In this document: positions 36,201 through 44,693 of the stretch, piece after piece | Position numbering within the stretch: the stretch's first letter is position 1 | Layout of the letters: every line of letters starts with the position of its first letter | Assembly (NCBI RefSeq): GCF_023821985.2 | Contig: NZ_CP098805.1 | Span: forward strand, 5,695,001-5,759,000 | Length of the DNA: 64,000 nucleotides | DNA from: Dyadobacter chenhuakuii | GTDB taxonomy: Bacteria > Bacteroidota > Bacteroidia > Cytophagales > Spirosomataceae | Reading direction: 5' to 3' | Made by a program: the position numbers and the translations under genes | Notes under the pieces: model-generated | Told to the model about the DNA's origin: nothing | Databases searched by the model: none | Seen by the model: the letters and a program-made list of their open reading frames with translations, nothing else

Positions 36201-36821
36201 GTGCAGATATCAGTTGAGAAAATAGGTAAAAAATTTGTCAAGGAATGGATTGTCCGTAACGCTACATTTGAGCTGGCAGCTGGGCAGCAATACACATTTG
36301 TAGGCCCCAACGGCAGCGGAAAATCGACTTTATTGCAATTGCTGACGGGTATTGTCCCCGTTTCCGAGGGCACCATCAGATACATTGATCAATCGGGAAA
36401 GGAAATCGAAGTAGACCATTGGTACAAACATCTGGTGATCGCTGCGCCTTATCTCGAACTGATCGAGGAGTTTACATTGCGTGAGCTAATCCAGTTTCAC
36501 AGCAAATTCAAAGCATTTAAAAACGGCATTTCATTCAAAGATTTTGAGGATTTTATACAATTGCCGCATGCCAGCGGGAAGACGCTCCGGCATTTTTCCT
36601 CCGGCATGAAACAGCGCGTAAAGCTGGGGCTGGCTTTTATGTCAGATGTTCCCGTCATTTTTCTCGATGAACCTACGACCAATCTGGATGTCCCGGGTAT
36701 CAATTGGTATCTCGATCACGTGGTGCATCACACACAAAATCAGCTCGTTCTGCTGGGCTCGAATGTGAAGCAGGAATATGAATTCTGTGAAAATATCATC
36801 TCAGTTTCTGCGTTCAAATAG
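36201..36821 (+). CDS. ABC transporter ATP-binding protein (orphan)
   Basis: 206 residues starting at GTG 36201 (MQISVEKIGKKF). Walker A GPNGSGKST is at 35-43, signature FSSGMKQ at 132-138, Walker B VIFLDEP at 152-158 and the D-loop NLD follows. It is short and lacks the C-terminal extension of many exporters. No permease is adjacent, so the partner is elsewhere or the protein has a non-transport role. The next gene starts 19 bp after its stop. Confidence 0.92.
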   Translation: MQISVEKIGKKFVKEWIVRNATFELAAGQQYTFVGPNGSGKSTLLQLLTGIVPVSEGTIRYIDQSGKEIEVDHWYKHLVIAAPYLELIEEFTLRELIQFHSKFKAFKNGISFKDFEDFIQLPHASGKTLRHFSSGMKQRVKLGLAFMSDVPVIFLDEPTTNLDVPGINWYLDHVVHHTQNQLVLLGSNVKQEYEFCENIISVSAFK

Positions 36822-36840
36822 AAACACAGCGGAGCCATAT

Positions 36841-39800
36841 ATGCGGAGAAATTTACGTCCAGTCGTCTTAATTTTCGTGTTTTTAACCTGCATTATGGGC
36901 AACTGCCTGGCTGCCGGAATGCATTTTATTGAAAACCGCGGTCAGTGGGAATCCGACATTTTGTTCCGCACCGAAATCCCCGGCGGCTTCCTGTTTCTGA
37001 AAAAACAATCACTCGTTTACGTACTATATGATGCCGCCCAGGTTTCCGCCAATCATGGAAAAAAGCCTGTGGCTTCAAATGGTGCGCGCGAAGTTGAAAA
37101 ATCCATTGCCGCGCATGGTGTAGAAGTGCGGTTTATTGGCGCTTCTGCAAATGTCAAATATGCGGCTAATGCACCCATTGAAACCGGTTTCAACTATTTT
37201 TTGGGCAAAGAAGAGGCGCATTGGGCGGGTAATGTGAAGGGTTTTCAGGAGGTGATTTATAAAAATATTTATGAGGGGATTGATATGCGTGTTTACCTGC
37301 ATCAATTCAAACTCAAATATGAATTCATCGTGCATCCGCAGGCTGATCCGTCGCAAATCCGGATGAAATACAACGGTGCTGAGCAGGTTTCCGTGAACGA
37401 AACGGGCCAGATTGTTGTCAAAACGAGCATCGGGCAGTTCAAAGAAGCGGAACCCTATTCCTTTCAGCAGATTAATGCGCGGACAACCGAAGTTTCCTCG
37501 AAATTTCTTTTGTCAGCCGATAACGTGGTCACATTCAGCATTCCCAAAGCTTATAATAAATCAGAAAAGCTCACGATTGATCCGGAATTGATCTTTTCCA
37601 CTTATTCCGGCTCCGTTGCGGACAACTGGGGACATACGGCGACGTATGATGATGAGGGGAATCTGTATTCCGGCGGGACGGTTTTTGGGGCCAATTTTCC
37701 GGCGACAGTCGGTGCTTTTCAAACCAAATTTGAAGGGTTAGTAGACGTTTCCATCATGAAATTCACGCCGGATGGCAGCAAACTCATTTACGCAACATTC
37801 CTTGGCGGGAGCCAGACCGACATTCCAAGCAGCCTGATCGTCAACAGCAAAAAGGAATTGCTGATCTTAGGCACAACATCTTCCAAGAACTTTCCAACGA
37901 GAACGGGCGCATTTCAAACCACATTTGGCGGCGGAACAAAGATTATCCCCATTTCCGGGCTGGATCTTGATAACGGCAGCGACATTTTTGTGGCTAAAAT
38001 GAGCGCCGACGGCAAACAACTGGCAGCCTCCACCTTCGCAGGCGGCAGCGGGAACGACGGCGTAAGCATGAGCGATCTGGCAACAATCCGCAATTACGGC
38101 GACGCATTCAGAGGTGAGATCGGCGTGGATAAGGAGGATAATGTCTTTATCGTATCCTCAACCAATTCGGCCAATTTTCCCCTGAAAAATCCTGTGCAGG
38201 ATAAATTCGCAGGCGTGCAGGATGGGGTGGTTTTAAAGTTTAATGCAGGGCTAAATAATTTGCTATGGGGCACATTTGTAGGGGGAAACGAGTGGGATGC
38301 CGCTTATTCGCTGAAAGTTTCGGCCGCAGGCGACATTTACGTAGCCGGAATCACTCAAAGCAAGAATCTGCCGACCACAGCGTCCTCCTATCAAAAAGCA
38401 TTGAATGGAACAGAAGATGGATTTGTAGCGCGTTATGTTAACGACAAATTGGCGGGCACCACTTACCTGGGCACCGCGAACCAGGATGGCGCTTATTTGC
38501 TGGACCTGGATGCGGCTAACAATGTGTATGTCTATGGACTAACGAATGGTCCTTATCCGGTGAGTAAGGGTGTTTATCAAAATGCGAAGAGCGGTCAGTT
38601 TGTACATGCGTTGGACGGCGCGTTATCTAAAACCATTTTTTCAACGGTTATAGGATCAGGAAGAGGCGTTCCTGACATTTCACCGACTGCATTTCTGGTG
38701 AGCGAATGTGGCAACATTTACCTGGCAGGCTGGGGCGGCAATGTGAATTCGTCCACCGGCAATAATGTAAACAGCACAACTAATAATATGGTCGTTACCG
38801 ACGACGCGATCCAGTCATTGACCAACGGAAATAACTTTTACATTGCCATTCTCGAACAAAACGCAAAATCGCTGCTATATGCCACCTATTTCGGCAGCCG
38901 CGACCGTTCGGGCCAGGTCCAGGGAGATCACGTGGACGGCGGAACGAGCCGGTTTGATAAAAACGGGACGATTTATCATGCAACCTGCGCGTGCGGCGGA
39001 AGCAGTTTTCCGGCAACGCCTCAGGCCTGGTCAAAGACAAACAACAGCGAGAATTGTAACAACGCAGCATTCAAAATAGACATTGACCGACTGAAAGCTG
39101 ACTTCGACGTTTATTCGGGAAGCACCAAAGACGTGCTGCGTGGCTGCGCGCCATTGTCCTTATCTTTTGTAAACACAAGCGAAGGCGGCGTGGATTACAT
39201 CTGGGATGTCGGGGGAAGCACGTTTTCGCGCGAAGAGGATCAATCGGAATATACATTTACCAAACCTGGCGAATACACCGTTACATTAAAGGCATACAAT
39301 CGGCTGAGTTGCAAGCGCATGGACGTTGCGCAGAAGAAGATCATCGTTGAAACGCTGAATAGCAAGATTAAGGCGGATACCACGGTTTGCGAAAACACGA
39401 AATTACAACTCTGGGCTTCTGGCGGGACGCAGTATAAATGGTCACCTGCAACCGGAATGGACAATGCATCGATAGCTATGCCGTCCGTAACGATCCGGGA
39501 GGACGCCGAATTTTCCGTTGAGATCAGCAATGCAAGCGGCTGTAAGGTGACCGAGAAAATGAAGGTTTCTGTTGATAAAAAGACTGATTTCATCGATATG
39601 CCGGATGTGGAAGTTTGCGCCGGAGCGACTGTTGTGCTGAGTGTTTCGGGCGATGGGACGAAATATCGTTGGCTGGCAACAGAGGGCTTGGAAGAAACCA
39701 TTGGAAAAACGGTCACGGTGAAGCCGCAAAAAACAACCAATTACACTATTGAAGGCACTTATGCGGACGGTTGCCGGCCGGTGCGCGAGATTACGGTGAA

Positions 39801-40293
39801 GGTGGATAGGGCGCATGAGCCTATTTTTGAAATAAATCAGTCTGGTGGGGCTTGTAATGCACCTTTCAGCTATTCGCTGTCCAATCAAACCAAAAATGCG
39901 CAGCGATACGAATGGAACCTGGGCACGGGGAATACCATCACGGATCCGGAAATTAATGAATATATTTACGAAACGCCGGGCGAATACACAGTCACATTAA
40001 CTGCTTATAACAGTGCGGGATGCGCATTGACGGCATCAAAAAAAATAACTGCATCGCCGCCATTTACATTAGCTAATGTGATCACGCCGAATGGGGATGG
40101 CAAGAATGATCTGTTCATCGTGCCCGTTTTGCCGGCTTCGCTTGAAGTGTTTAACCGCTGGGGGAAATCGGTTTACAAGACGGCAGATTATAAAAATGAT
40201 TGGGGCAAAGGCATTGGTAACGGGACCTATTTCTATGTGGTGGACACGCCGCAGGGCAACCATTGCAAAGGCTGGGTAGAAGTTCTGGAATAA
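36841..40293 (+). CDS. Very large secreted protein: SBBP repeats, PKD domains and T9SS/gliding-motility C-terminal domain
   Basis: The start at ATG 36841 gives 1150 residues with a signal peptide (1-25); the upstream frame overlaps the ABC gene. The N-terminal DUF7948-like domain opens HFIENRGQWESDILFR. About residues 250-740 hold repeated beta-propeller (SBBP) units such as KFTPDGSKLIYATFLGGSQ. A PKD domain follows (CAPLSLSFVNTSEGGVDYIW), then Ig-like repeats (two ...TTVCENTKLQLWASGGTQY-type units) and a second PKD. The C-terminal domain (NVITPNGDGKNDLFIV ... NRWGKSVYKT) is the type B cargo signal of the type IX system. It is probably a surface adhesin or matrix protein. Confidence 0.92.
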   Translation: MRRNLRPVVLIFVFLTCIMGNCLAAGMHFIENRGQWESDILFRTEIPGGFLFLKKQSLVYVLYDAAQVSANHGKKPVASNGAREVEKSIAAHGVEVRFIGASANVKYAANAPIETGFNYFLGKEEAHWAGNVKGFQEVIYKNIYEGIDMRVYLHQFKLKYEFIVHPQADPSQIRMKYNGAEQVSVNETGQIVVKTSIGQFKEAEPYSFQQINARTTEVSSKFLLSADNVVTFSIPKAYNKSEKLTIDPELIFSTYSGSVADNWGHTATYDDEGNLYSGGTVFGANFPATVGAFQTKFEGLVDVSIMKFTPDGSKLIYATFLGGSQTDIPSSLIVNSKKELLILGTTSSKNFPTRTGAFQTTFGGGTKIIPISGLDLDNGSDIFVAKMSADGKQLAASTFAGGSGNDGVSMSDLATIRNYGDAFRGEIGVDKEDNVFIVSSTNSANFPLKNPVQDKFAGVQDGVVLKFNAGLNNLLWGTFVGGNEWDAAYSLKVSAAGDIYVAGITQSKNLPTTASSYQKALNGTEDGFVARYVNDKLAGTTYLGTANQDGAYLLDLDAANNVYVYGLTNGPYPVSKGVYQNAKSGQFVHALDGALSKTIFSTVIGSGRGVPDISPTAFLVSECGNIYLAGWGGNVNSSTGNNVNSTTNNMVVTDDAIQSLTNGNNFYIAILEQNAKSLLYATYFGSRDRSGQVQGDHVDGGTSRFDKNGTIYHATCACGGSSFPATPQAWSKTNNSENCNNAAFKIDIDRLKADFDVYSGSTKDVLRGCAPLSLSFVNTSEGGVDYIWDVGGSTFSREEDQSEYTFTKPGEYTVTLKAYNRLSCKRMDVAQKKIIVETLNSKIKADTTVCENTKLQLWASGGTQYKWSPATGMDNASIAMPSVTIREDAEFSVEISNASGCKVTEKMKVSVDKKTDFIDMPDVEVCAGATVVLSVSGDGTKYRWLATEGLEETIGKTVTVKPQKTTNYTIEGTYADGCRPVREITVKVDRAHEPIFEINQSGGACNAPFSYSLSNQTKNAQRYEWNLGTGNTITDPEINEYIYETPGEYTVTLTAYNSAGCALTASKKITASPPFTLANVITPNGDGKNDLFIVPVLPASLEVFNRWGKSVYKTADYKNDWGKGIGNGTYFYVVDTPQGNHCKGWVEVLE

Positions 40294-40321
40294 TAATCTT
40301 ACACTTAAACACATAACGAAC

Positions 40322-40771
40322 ATGAAAAAAGTAATGATGCTCATGTTGCTCGCCCTGGGCACATTGATCGCAGAAGCGCAAACCGAAAACCATTTTGGCA
40401 AGGAAATTACCGAGAGCAAGGCCATTAAAGCCAGTACTTTGCCCAAACAAATGGGGGATAAAAAAGAAATGGCAGCCAAGGTGAGCGGCGAGGTGGAGTC
40501 TGTTTGTCAGGTTAAAGGGTGCTGGATGACGGTGAAGCTGGATAATGGTGAAACAATGCGTGTAATGTTCAAGGATTACGGATTTTTTGTTCCAAAAGAC
40601 ATAACGGGCAAAACGGTCGTTTTCGAAGGACAGGCGCAAAAGAAAACGATCCCGGTGGAGCATTTGCAACATTATGCAAAGGACGCCGGTCAGAGTCAGG
40701 AAGAGATAGCAAAAATCACCGAGCCGAAGGATGAGCTGACCTTTGTTGCCGATGGCGTGATCGTGAAATAA
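40322..40771 (+). CDS. DUF4920 domain protein (exported)
   Basis: 149 residues with a signal peptide (about 1-20, ending IAEAQ) and a DUF4920 domain. The signature is VESVCQVKGCWMTVKLDNGE, with two Cys six residues apart, then RVMFKDYGFFVPKDITGK. The compact OB-like beta fold with paired Cys suggests metal or redox binding in the periplasm, but the function is unknown. It follows the T9SS cargo gene by 28 bp. Confidence 0.9.
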   Translation: MKKVMMLMLLALGTLIAEAQTENHFGKEITESKAIKASTLPKQMGDKKEMAAKVSGEVESVCQVKGCWMTVKLDNGETMRVMFKDYGFFVPKDITGKTVVFEGQAQKKTIPVEHLQHYAKDAGQSQEEIAKITEPKDELTFVADGVIVK

Positions 40772-40845
40772 TTCCGATCATCGAAGTAAGAAACCTGCGA
40801 ATGGGCACTTTTGAAGATATTCAGAAGTGTCCATTTTCTTTTTAT

Positions 40846-42627
40846 ATGAAGTTCAAAACCGCCATAGCCTTTGTTGGGCTGATCCTCTCGTTCCAATTTA
40901 CATTCGCCCAGACCGCAAAATTAAACTGGTGGAATCCGCAAACAGCAACATTCCCTGTTTTGGAAGGTCAGGGTTGGCCGAAGGAAGTTAAAAATCCCTA
41001 TGACCGGTTGCCGGCGCGTGCAGAGAAGCAGGTTAGGGAGCAGGTTTGGGGATTGTCCAACCAGTCGGCCGGGTTAATGCTGCGGTTCCGGGCGAATGCA
41101 TCGGAAATAAGCATTCGCTATGTTGTGAACGGCAAGCACGCGTTGCCGCACATGCCTGCAACGGGTGTAAGCGGAGTGGATCTTTACGCCATTTCCAGCG
41201 ACGGCGACTGGCGCTGGTGCGCCGGGAAATATGCCTTTGGCGACACCATAACCTACACATTCAGAGGCTTGGAGCCCAATGATTCCTATCACAAGAGAGG
41301 ACGGGAATACAGGCTTTATCTCCCGTTATATAACAGTGTAAAATGGCTGGAAGTGGGCACTCCGGATGGAACGGAATTCACACCACTTGCCACCCGGCCA
41401 GATAAACCCATCGTCATCTACGGCACATCCATCGCACACGGCGCGTGCGCTTCACGCCCGGGAATGGCCTGGACAGCAATTTTAGGCCGAAAGCTGGATC
41501 ACCCGCTCATTAATCTCGGATTCTCCGGAAACGGTCGACTTGAAGAAGAAGTGGTCAGCATTGTCTCGGAAATTGATGCCAAGCTATTTGTGCTCGATTG
41601 TCTTCCCAATCTTACGATAAGGCCAGATTCCAAGCTTGGACTCACCATTGAAGACGTAAAAAACAGGATCCTTGCCACCACGCGGACACTCCGCAAAAAG
41701 CATCCAAAGACGCCCATAGTCCTTGCATCGCACGCCGGTTACACGGATGAAGATATGAACCCGCAAAGCAAGCATTTTTACAGTGAGGTTAATGAAACAT
41801 TGAAAGAAGCATTCGCGCAGCTCAAAGCGGAAGGTATTACACAGTTATATATTATTCCAAAAGCTGATTTCGGACAGCATATCGAGACTATGGTGGACGG
41901 AACGCATCCTAATGACCTTGGTATGATGCGTTATGCGGAAGGTTACGAGAAGCATTTGCGGCAGATTTTGCATGAATATAAAGGCGAAGCGTCCACAACC
42001 CAACCGGTGATTCAAATGAGGGAGCCGAATAATTACGATTGGGAAGCGCGGCACGCGGAGATCTTGGATCTAAACAAAAAGAATCCAACGGCAACTGTCG
42101 TTATCGGAAACTCCATTACACATTTTTGGGGAGGTTTACCGAAAGGTCCACGGGCCAATGGAGCTGATTCCTGGGACAATACTTTTGGTAAAAATGCTCG
42201 CAATATGGGCTATGGCTGGGATCGGATCGAGAATGTGCTCTGGCGTATTAACCACGGAGAACTGGACGGCTATGCTGCCAGGCAGATTTTTGTCAACATT
42301 GGCACAAATAACCTGCATTTGAATTCGGATGAGGAAATTGTGGAAGGCTGGCGAATGCTCATTGACGCAATCAAGTTTCATCAACCCGATGCACAGATCA
42401 CTATGCTGGGAATTTATCCGAGGCGTCAGCAGGAAGGACGGGTTGCTGTGATCAATGAAAAACTCGCGCAGCTGACCGGCGAAGCCAATGTAAATTTCCT
42501 GGACCCGGGAAAGGTGTTTTTACGAAAAGGCGGCAAAATCGACGAATCACTCTTCTCCGACGGACTGCATCCGAATGCAAAAGGATATAAAATGCTGGGA
42601 GATGCGATCAAGCCATTTGTTAAATAA
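40846..42627 (+). CDS. Secreted double-domain SGNH/GDSL hydrolase
   Basis: The start at ATG 40846 gives 593 residues with a signal peptide (ending FTFA). First comes a jelly-roll GxDLY domain (VSGVDLYAIS, about 95-180), then SGNH hydrolase 1 (block I YGTSIAHGACAS, block II NLGFSGNG, last block DGTHPND near 350). A second SGNH domain follows (block I VIGNSITHFWGG, block III NIGTNNLH, last block SDGLHPN near 570). Both catalytic Ser and Asp-His sets look intact. Family members remove acetyl or acyl esters from glycans; the substrate here is unknown. Confidence 0.9.
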   Translation: MKFKTAIAFVGLILSFQFTFAQTAKLNWWNPQTATFPVLEGQGWPKEVKNPYDRLPARAEKQVREQVWGLSNQSAGLMLRFRANASEISIRYVVNGKHALPHMPATGVSGVDLYAISSDGDWRWCAGKYAFGDTITYTFRGLEPNDSYHKRGREYRLYLPLYNSVKWLEVGTPDGTEFTPLATRPDKPIVIYGTSIAHGACASRPGMAWTAILGRKLDHPLINLGFSGNGRLEEEVVSIVSEIDAKLFVLDCLPNLTIRPDSKLGLTIEDVKNRILATTRTLRKKHPKTPIVLASHAGYTDEDMNPQSKHFYSEVNETLKEAFAQLKAEGITQLYIIPKADFGQHIETMVDGTHPNDLGMMRYAEGYEKHLRQILHEYKGEASTTQPVIQMREPNNYDWEARHAEILDLNKKNPTATVVIGNSITHFWGGLPKGPRANGADSWDNTFGKNARNMGYGWDRIENVLWRINHGELDGYAARQIFVNIGTNNLHLNSDEEIVEGWRMLIDAIKFHQPDAQITMLGIYPRRQQEGRVAVINEKLAQLTGEANVNFLDPGKVFLRKGGKIDESLFSDGLHPNAKGYKMLGDAIKPFVK

Positions 42628-42633
42628 CAAGGC

Positions 42634-43527
42634 TCACAAAACAACGCCTATGCCGAACAGAATCACAAATAGCAATGTAGAAAATGCCATTTGTTTCAAA
42701 TAGGGATCCAGTTCGCTGGCTTTTTTCAACCTGGAAATTGCCAGGCCATTTTTGATAAATAAAGGAAAGCTCAGCAGGAAAATCAAGCTCGTATAACCAG
42801 AAAAGTGCTCGGCTGTATAAACCGAAACGCAGAGCATTCCAATGATCAGGATCGTCCAGTGATAAGCAATCGCTTTTTCCCGTCCGAGGCGGACGGGAAT
42901 GGAGTTTTTTCCCGTCGCTTTATCAGATTCAATGTCACGAATGTTATTAATGTTGAGAACACCAACGGCGAAAAGTCCGCAGCTCGAAGCAGGAAGGAGC
43001 AGGCCCCAATCCCAAACATGCGTGTGCAAATAACTGCTTCCCAGTACGCCTACCCATCCAAAAAATATGAGAACCGACAAATCTCCCAATCCCACATAAC
43101 CATATGGACGCTTCCCTGCCGTGTAAGTAATCGCAGCAATAATGCACGCGATGCCAATCCCCAGAAAAACCCAGAAGACATTAGCAGGAGCGCCTTTCAA
43201 GGCGATGATCAGAAGCGAAATTCCTGAAATTAATGCCAGAATTGAGAAAACAATAATGGCTTTCAGCATGGTAGAAGCCTGAATGTGCCCGGAATGAACG
43301 GCCCTGCGCGGACCTTCGCGTAACTCAGTGTCTTTACCGTTGACGGCATCACCATAGTCATTGGCGAAATTGGAAAGCACTTGCAGTAAAATTGTTGTCA
43401 AAACGCTCAATCCCGCAACAGCCCAGCTGAACCTTCCTGTGGAAGCTGCCAGGAAACAGCCCATTAAGATACATGAAAGTGCAAGAGGCAATGTGCGGGG
43501 ACGGGCTGCTTCAATCCAGGGGTTCAT
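42634..43527 (-). CDS. menA: 1,4-dihydroxy-2-naphthoate polyprenyltransferase
   Basis: A 297-residue UbiA-superfamily membrane enzyme with about eight or nine hydrophobic helices. The first Asp-rich motif is NFANDYGDAVNGKD, and the second is in NINNIRDIESDKATGKNS. NxxxDxxxGxD followed by RRAVHSG is diagnostic for MenA. It joins a prenyl chain to DHNA in menaquinone synthesis. No other men genes are next to it. Confidence 0.95.
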   Translation of the reverse strand: MNPWIEAARPRTLPLALSCILMGCFLAASTGRFSWAVAGLSVLTTILLQVLSNFANDYGDAVNGKDTELREGPRRAVHSGHIQASTMLKAIIVFSILALISGISLLIIALKGAPANVFWVFLGIGIACIIAAITYTAGKRPYGYVGLGDLSVLIFFGWVGVLGSSYLHTHVWDWGLLLPASSCGLFAVGVLNINNIRDIESDKATGKNSIPVRLGREKAIAYHWTILIIGMLCVSVYTAEHFSGYTSLIFLLSFPLFIKNGLAISRLKKASELDPYLKQMAFSTLLFVILFGIGVVL

Positions 43528-43550
43528 TGATTAATAGGAGTAGGGTAATG

Positions 43551-43928
43551 TCAGGCTTGCGTTTTGCGCTCCGCCCAGTCAATAATTTTTTCTGCAAGTT
43601 GGAGACCTTCGGTTGAAACACCCGCGCTCAAATTTCCGTCGTAACTCATCGACAAGTGGAGCGTGTCATAAGCGGCCAGAAAATAAGAGAGGATTTTCTT
43701 GTCAGTCGTTGATAATTCTTTTTGATACCATTCAACGCTTTTTCTGGTCTTTGTCTTTTTTTCTCCTAAAACACTATCTAATGCCACCAAAACGCCAGCA
43801 TATGCAGTGTGTCCAGCCATCTTTACGTATTTACGATCCTTGTAAACACCATTTTCCTTAATCGCTTTTTCTCTCAGAATCTCTTTTGCGTTGGAGATGT
43901 AGCGCTTAGCTTCGGTAATGTCTTTCAT
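43551..43928 (-). CDS. DUF5618-like helical protein
   Basis: 125 residues, almost wholly alpha-helical with no signal. The N-terminus MKDITEAKRYISNAKEIL and the central YKDRKYVKMAGHTAYAGVLVALD recall DUF5618, a HEPN-like four-helix family of Bacteroidota, though this is from memory. HEPN relatives include RNases and partners of nucleotidyltransferases; no such partner is adjacent here and no RxxxxH motif is seen. It lies 23 bp downstream of menA's coding strand partner region and may form a unit with menA. Confidence 0.6.
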   Translation of the reverse strand: MKDITEAKRYISNAKEILREKAIKENGVYKDRKYVKMAGHTAYAGVLVALDSVLGEKKTKTRKSVEWYQKELSTTDKKILSYFLAAYDTLHLSMSYDGNLSAGVSTEGLQLAEKIIDWAERKTQA

Positions 43929-43956
43929 GCTTAGTGATGTGTATGTGGTGAAAATA

Positions 43957-43985
43957 TTTCAGGCTGCAACATTTGCAGCCTGAAA
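43957..43985 (-). terminator. Terminator-like hairpin after the glutathione peroxidase gene
   Basis: The perfect 13-bp stem (43957-43969 with 43973-43985, arm TTTCAGGCTGCAA) has loop CAT; on minus it is followed by TATTTTC. It lies between the peroxidase stop and the next gene. Confidence 0.7.
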
Positions 43986-44000
43986 GTTAAAAAGCTTTTC

Positions 44001-44585
44001 TTAAATGCCAACCGCTGTCAAAAACTCTGGGTCAGTCGGAAGGATTTTTGAGGCGAAGAAATTGGTTAGCTCACCTTTCTCATTTATTACATATTTGCAG
44101 AAATTCCAGGTTGGAGCTTTGTCGTTCCAGCCGTTCAAATCCTTTGTAGTAAGCCATTTGTAAATAGGCGCCTGATCTTCACCCGTAACGGAAACCTTCT
44201 CAAACATCGGGAAAGTTACGCCGTAAGTTGCCGAGCAGAAAGTTGCGATTTCCTCGCTTGTGCCTGGCTCCTGGCCACCAAAGTTGTTTGCAGGGAAGCC
44301 CAACACAACCACTTTATCTCCGTGCTCCTTGTTGAACTTTTCCCAATCTGCATATTGCTTGGTATAGCCGCATTTGGAAGCAACATTCAGGATCACCACT
44401 TTTTTGCCTTTGTATTTGCTCAGGTCAACCGTCTTATTTCCTACCAGAGATTTAACCTTGAAATCATAAAGCGTTTGCTTAGCAACAACGTCATGGGCAG
44501 GTCTTGTCGCAATCTCGGACTTATCGGCGAAAAGGCCGGATATTAAACTCGTGATCATAATAAATAATGTTTTTAATAAGCTCAT
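44001..44585 (-). CDS. Glutathione peroxidase family protein (thiol peroxidase)
   Basis: 194 residues with an N-terminal hydrophobic segment (about 5-20) that suggests export or membrane anchoring. The peroxidatic Cys is C72 in NVASKCGYT; the Gln is in NNFGGQEPG (Q105) and the Trp in APTWNFCKYV. The selenocysteine of animal enzymes is Cys here, as in bacteria. It reduces hydrogen or lipid peroxides, in such organisms probably with thioredoxin as donor. WNFC replaces the usual WNFT/WNFH. Confidence 0.94.
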   Translation of the reverse strand: MSLLKTLFIMITSLISGLFADKSEIATRPAHDVVAKQTLYDFKVKSLVGNKTVDLSKYKGKKVVILNVASKCGYTKQYADWEKFNKEHGDKVVVLGFPANNFGGQEPGTSEEIATFCSATYGVTFPMFEKVSVTGEDQAPIYKWLTTKDLNGWNDKAPTWNFCKYVINEKGELTNFFASKILPTDPEFLTAVGI

Positions 44586-44693
44586 AATTGTAGTCTGGTT
44601 ATTGGTTAGATTATGTAATTAAAAAGTGAAATACAGGATATTCGATACATTTTAGCGGCTTTTCAAAACAACTTCCCTAACCACCCGGCCTCG

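Noticed and set aside
36778..36840. Upstream in-frame extension of the T9SS cargo gene
   Set aside because: It overlaps the end of the ABC ATPase and would put 21 residues in front of a good signal peptide.
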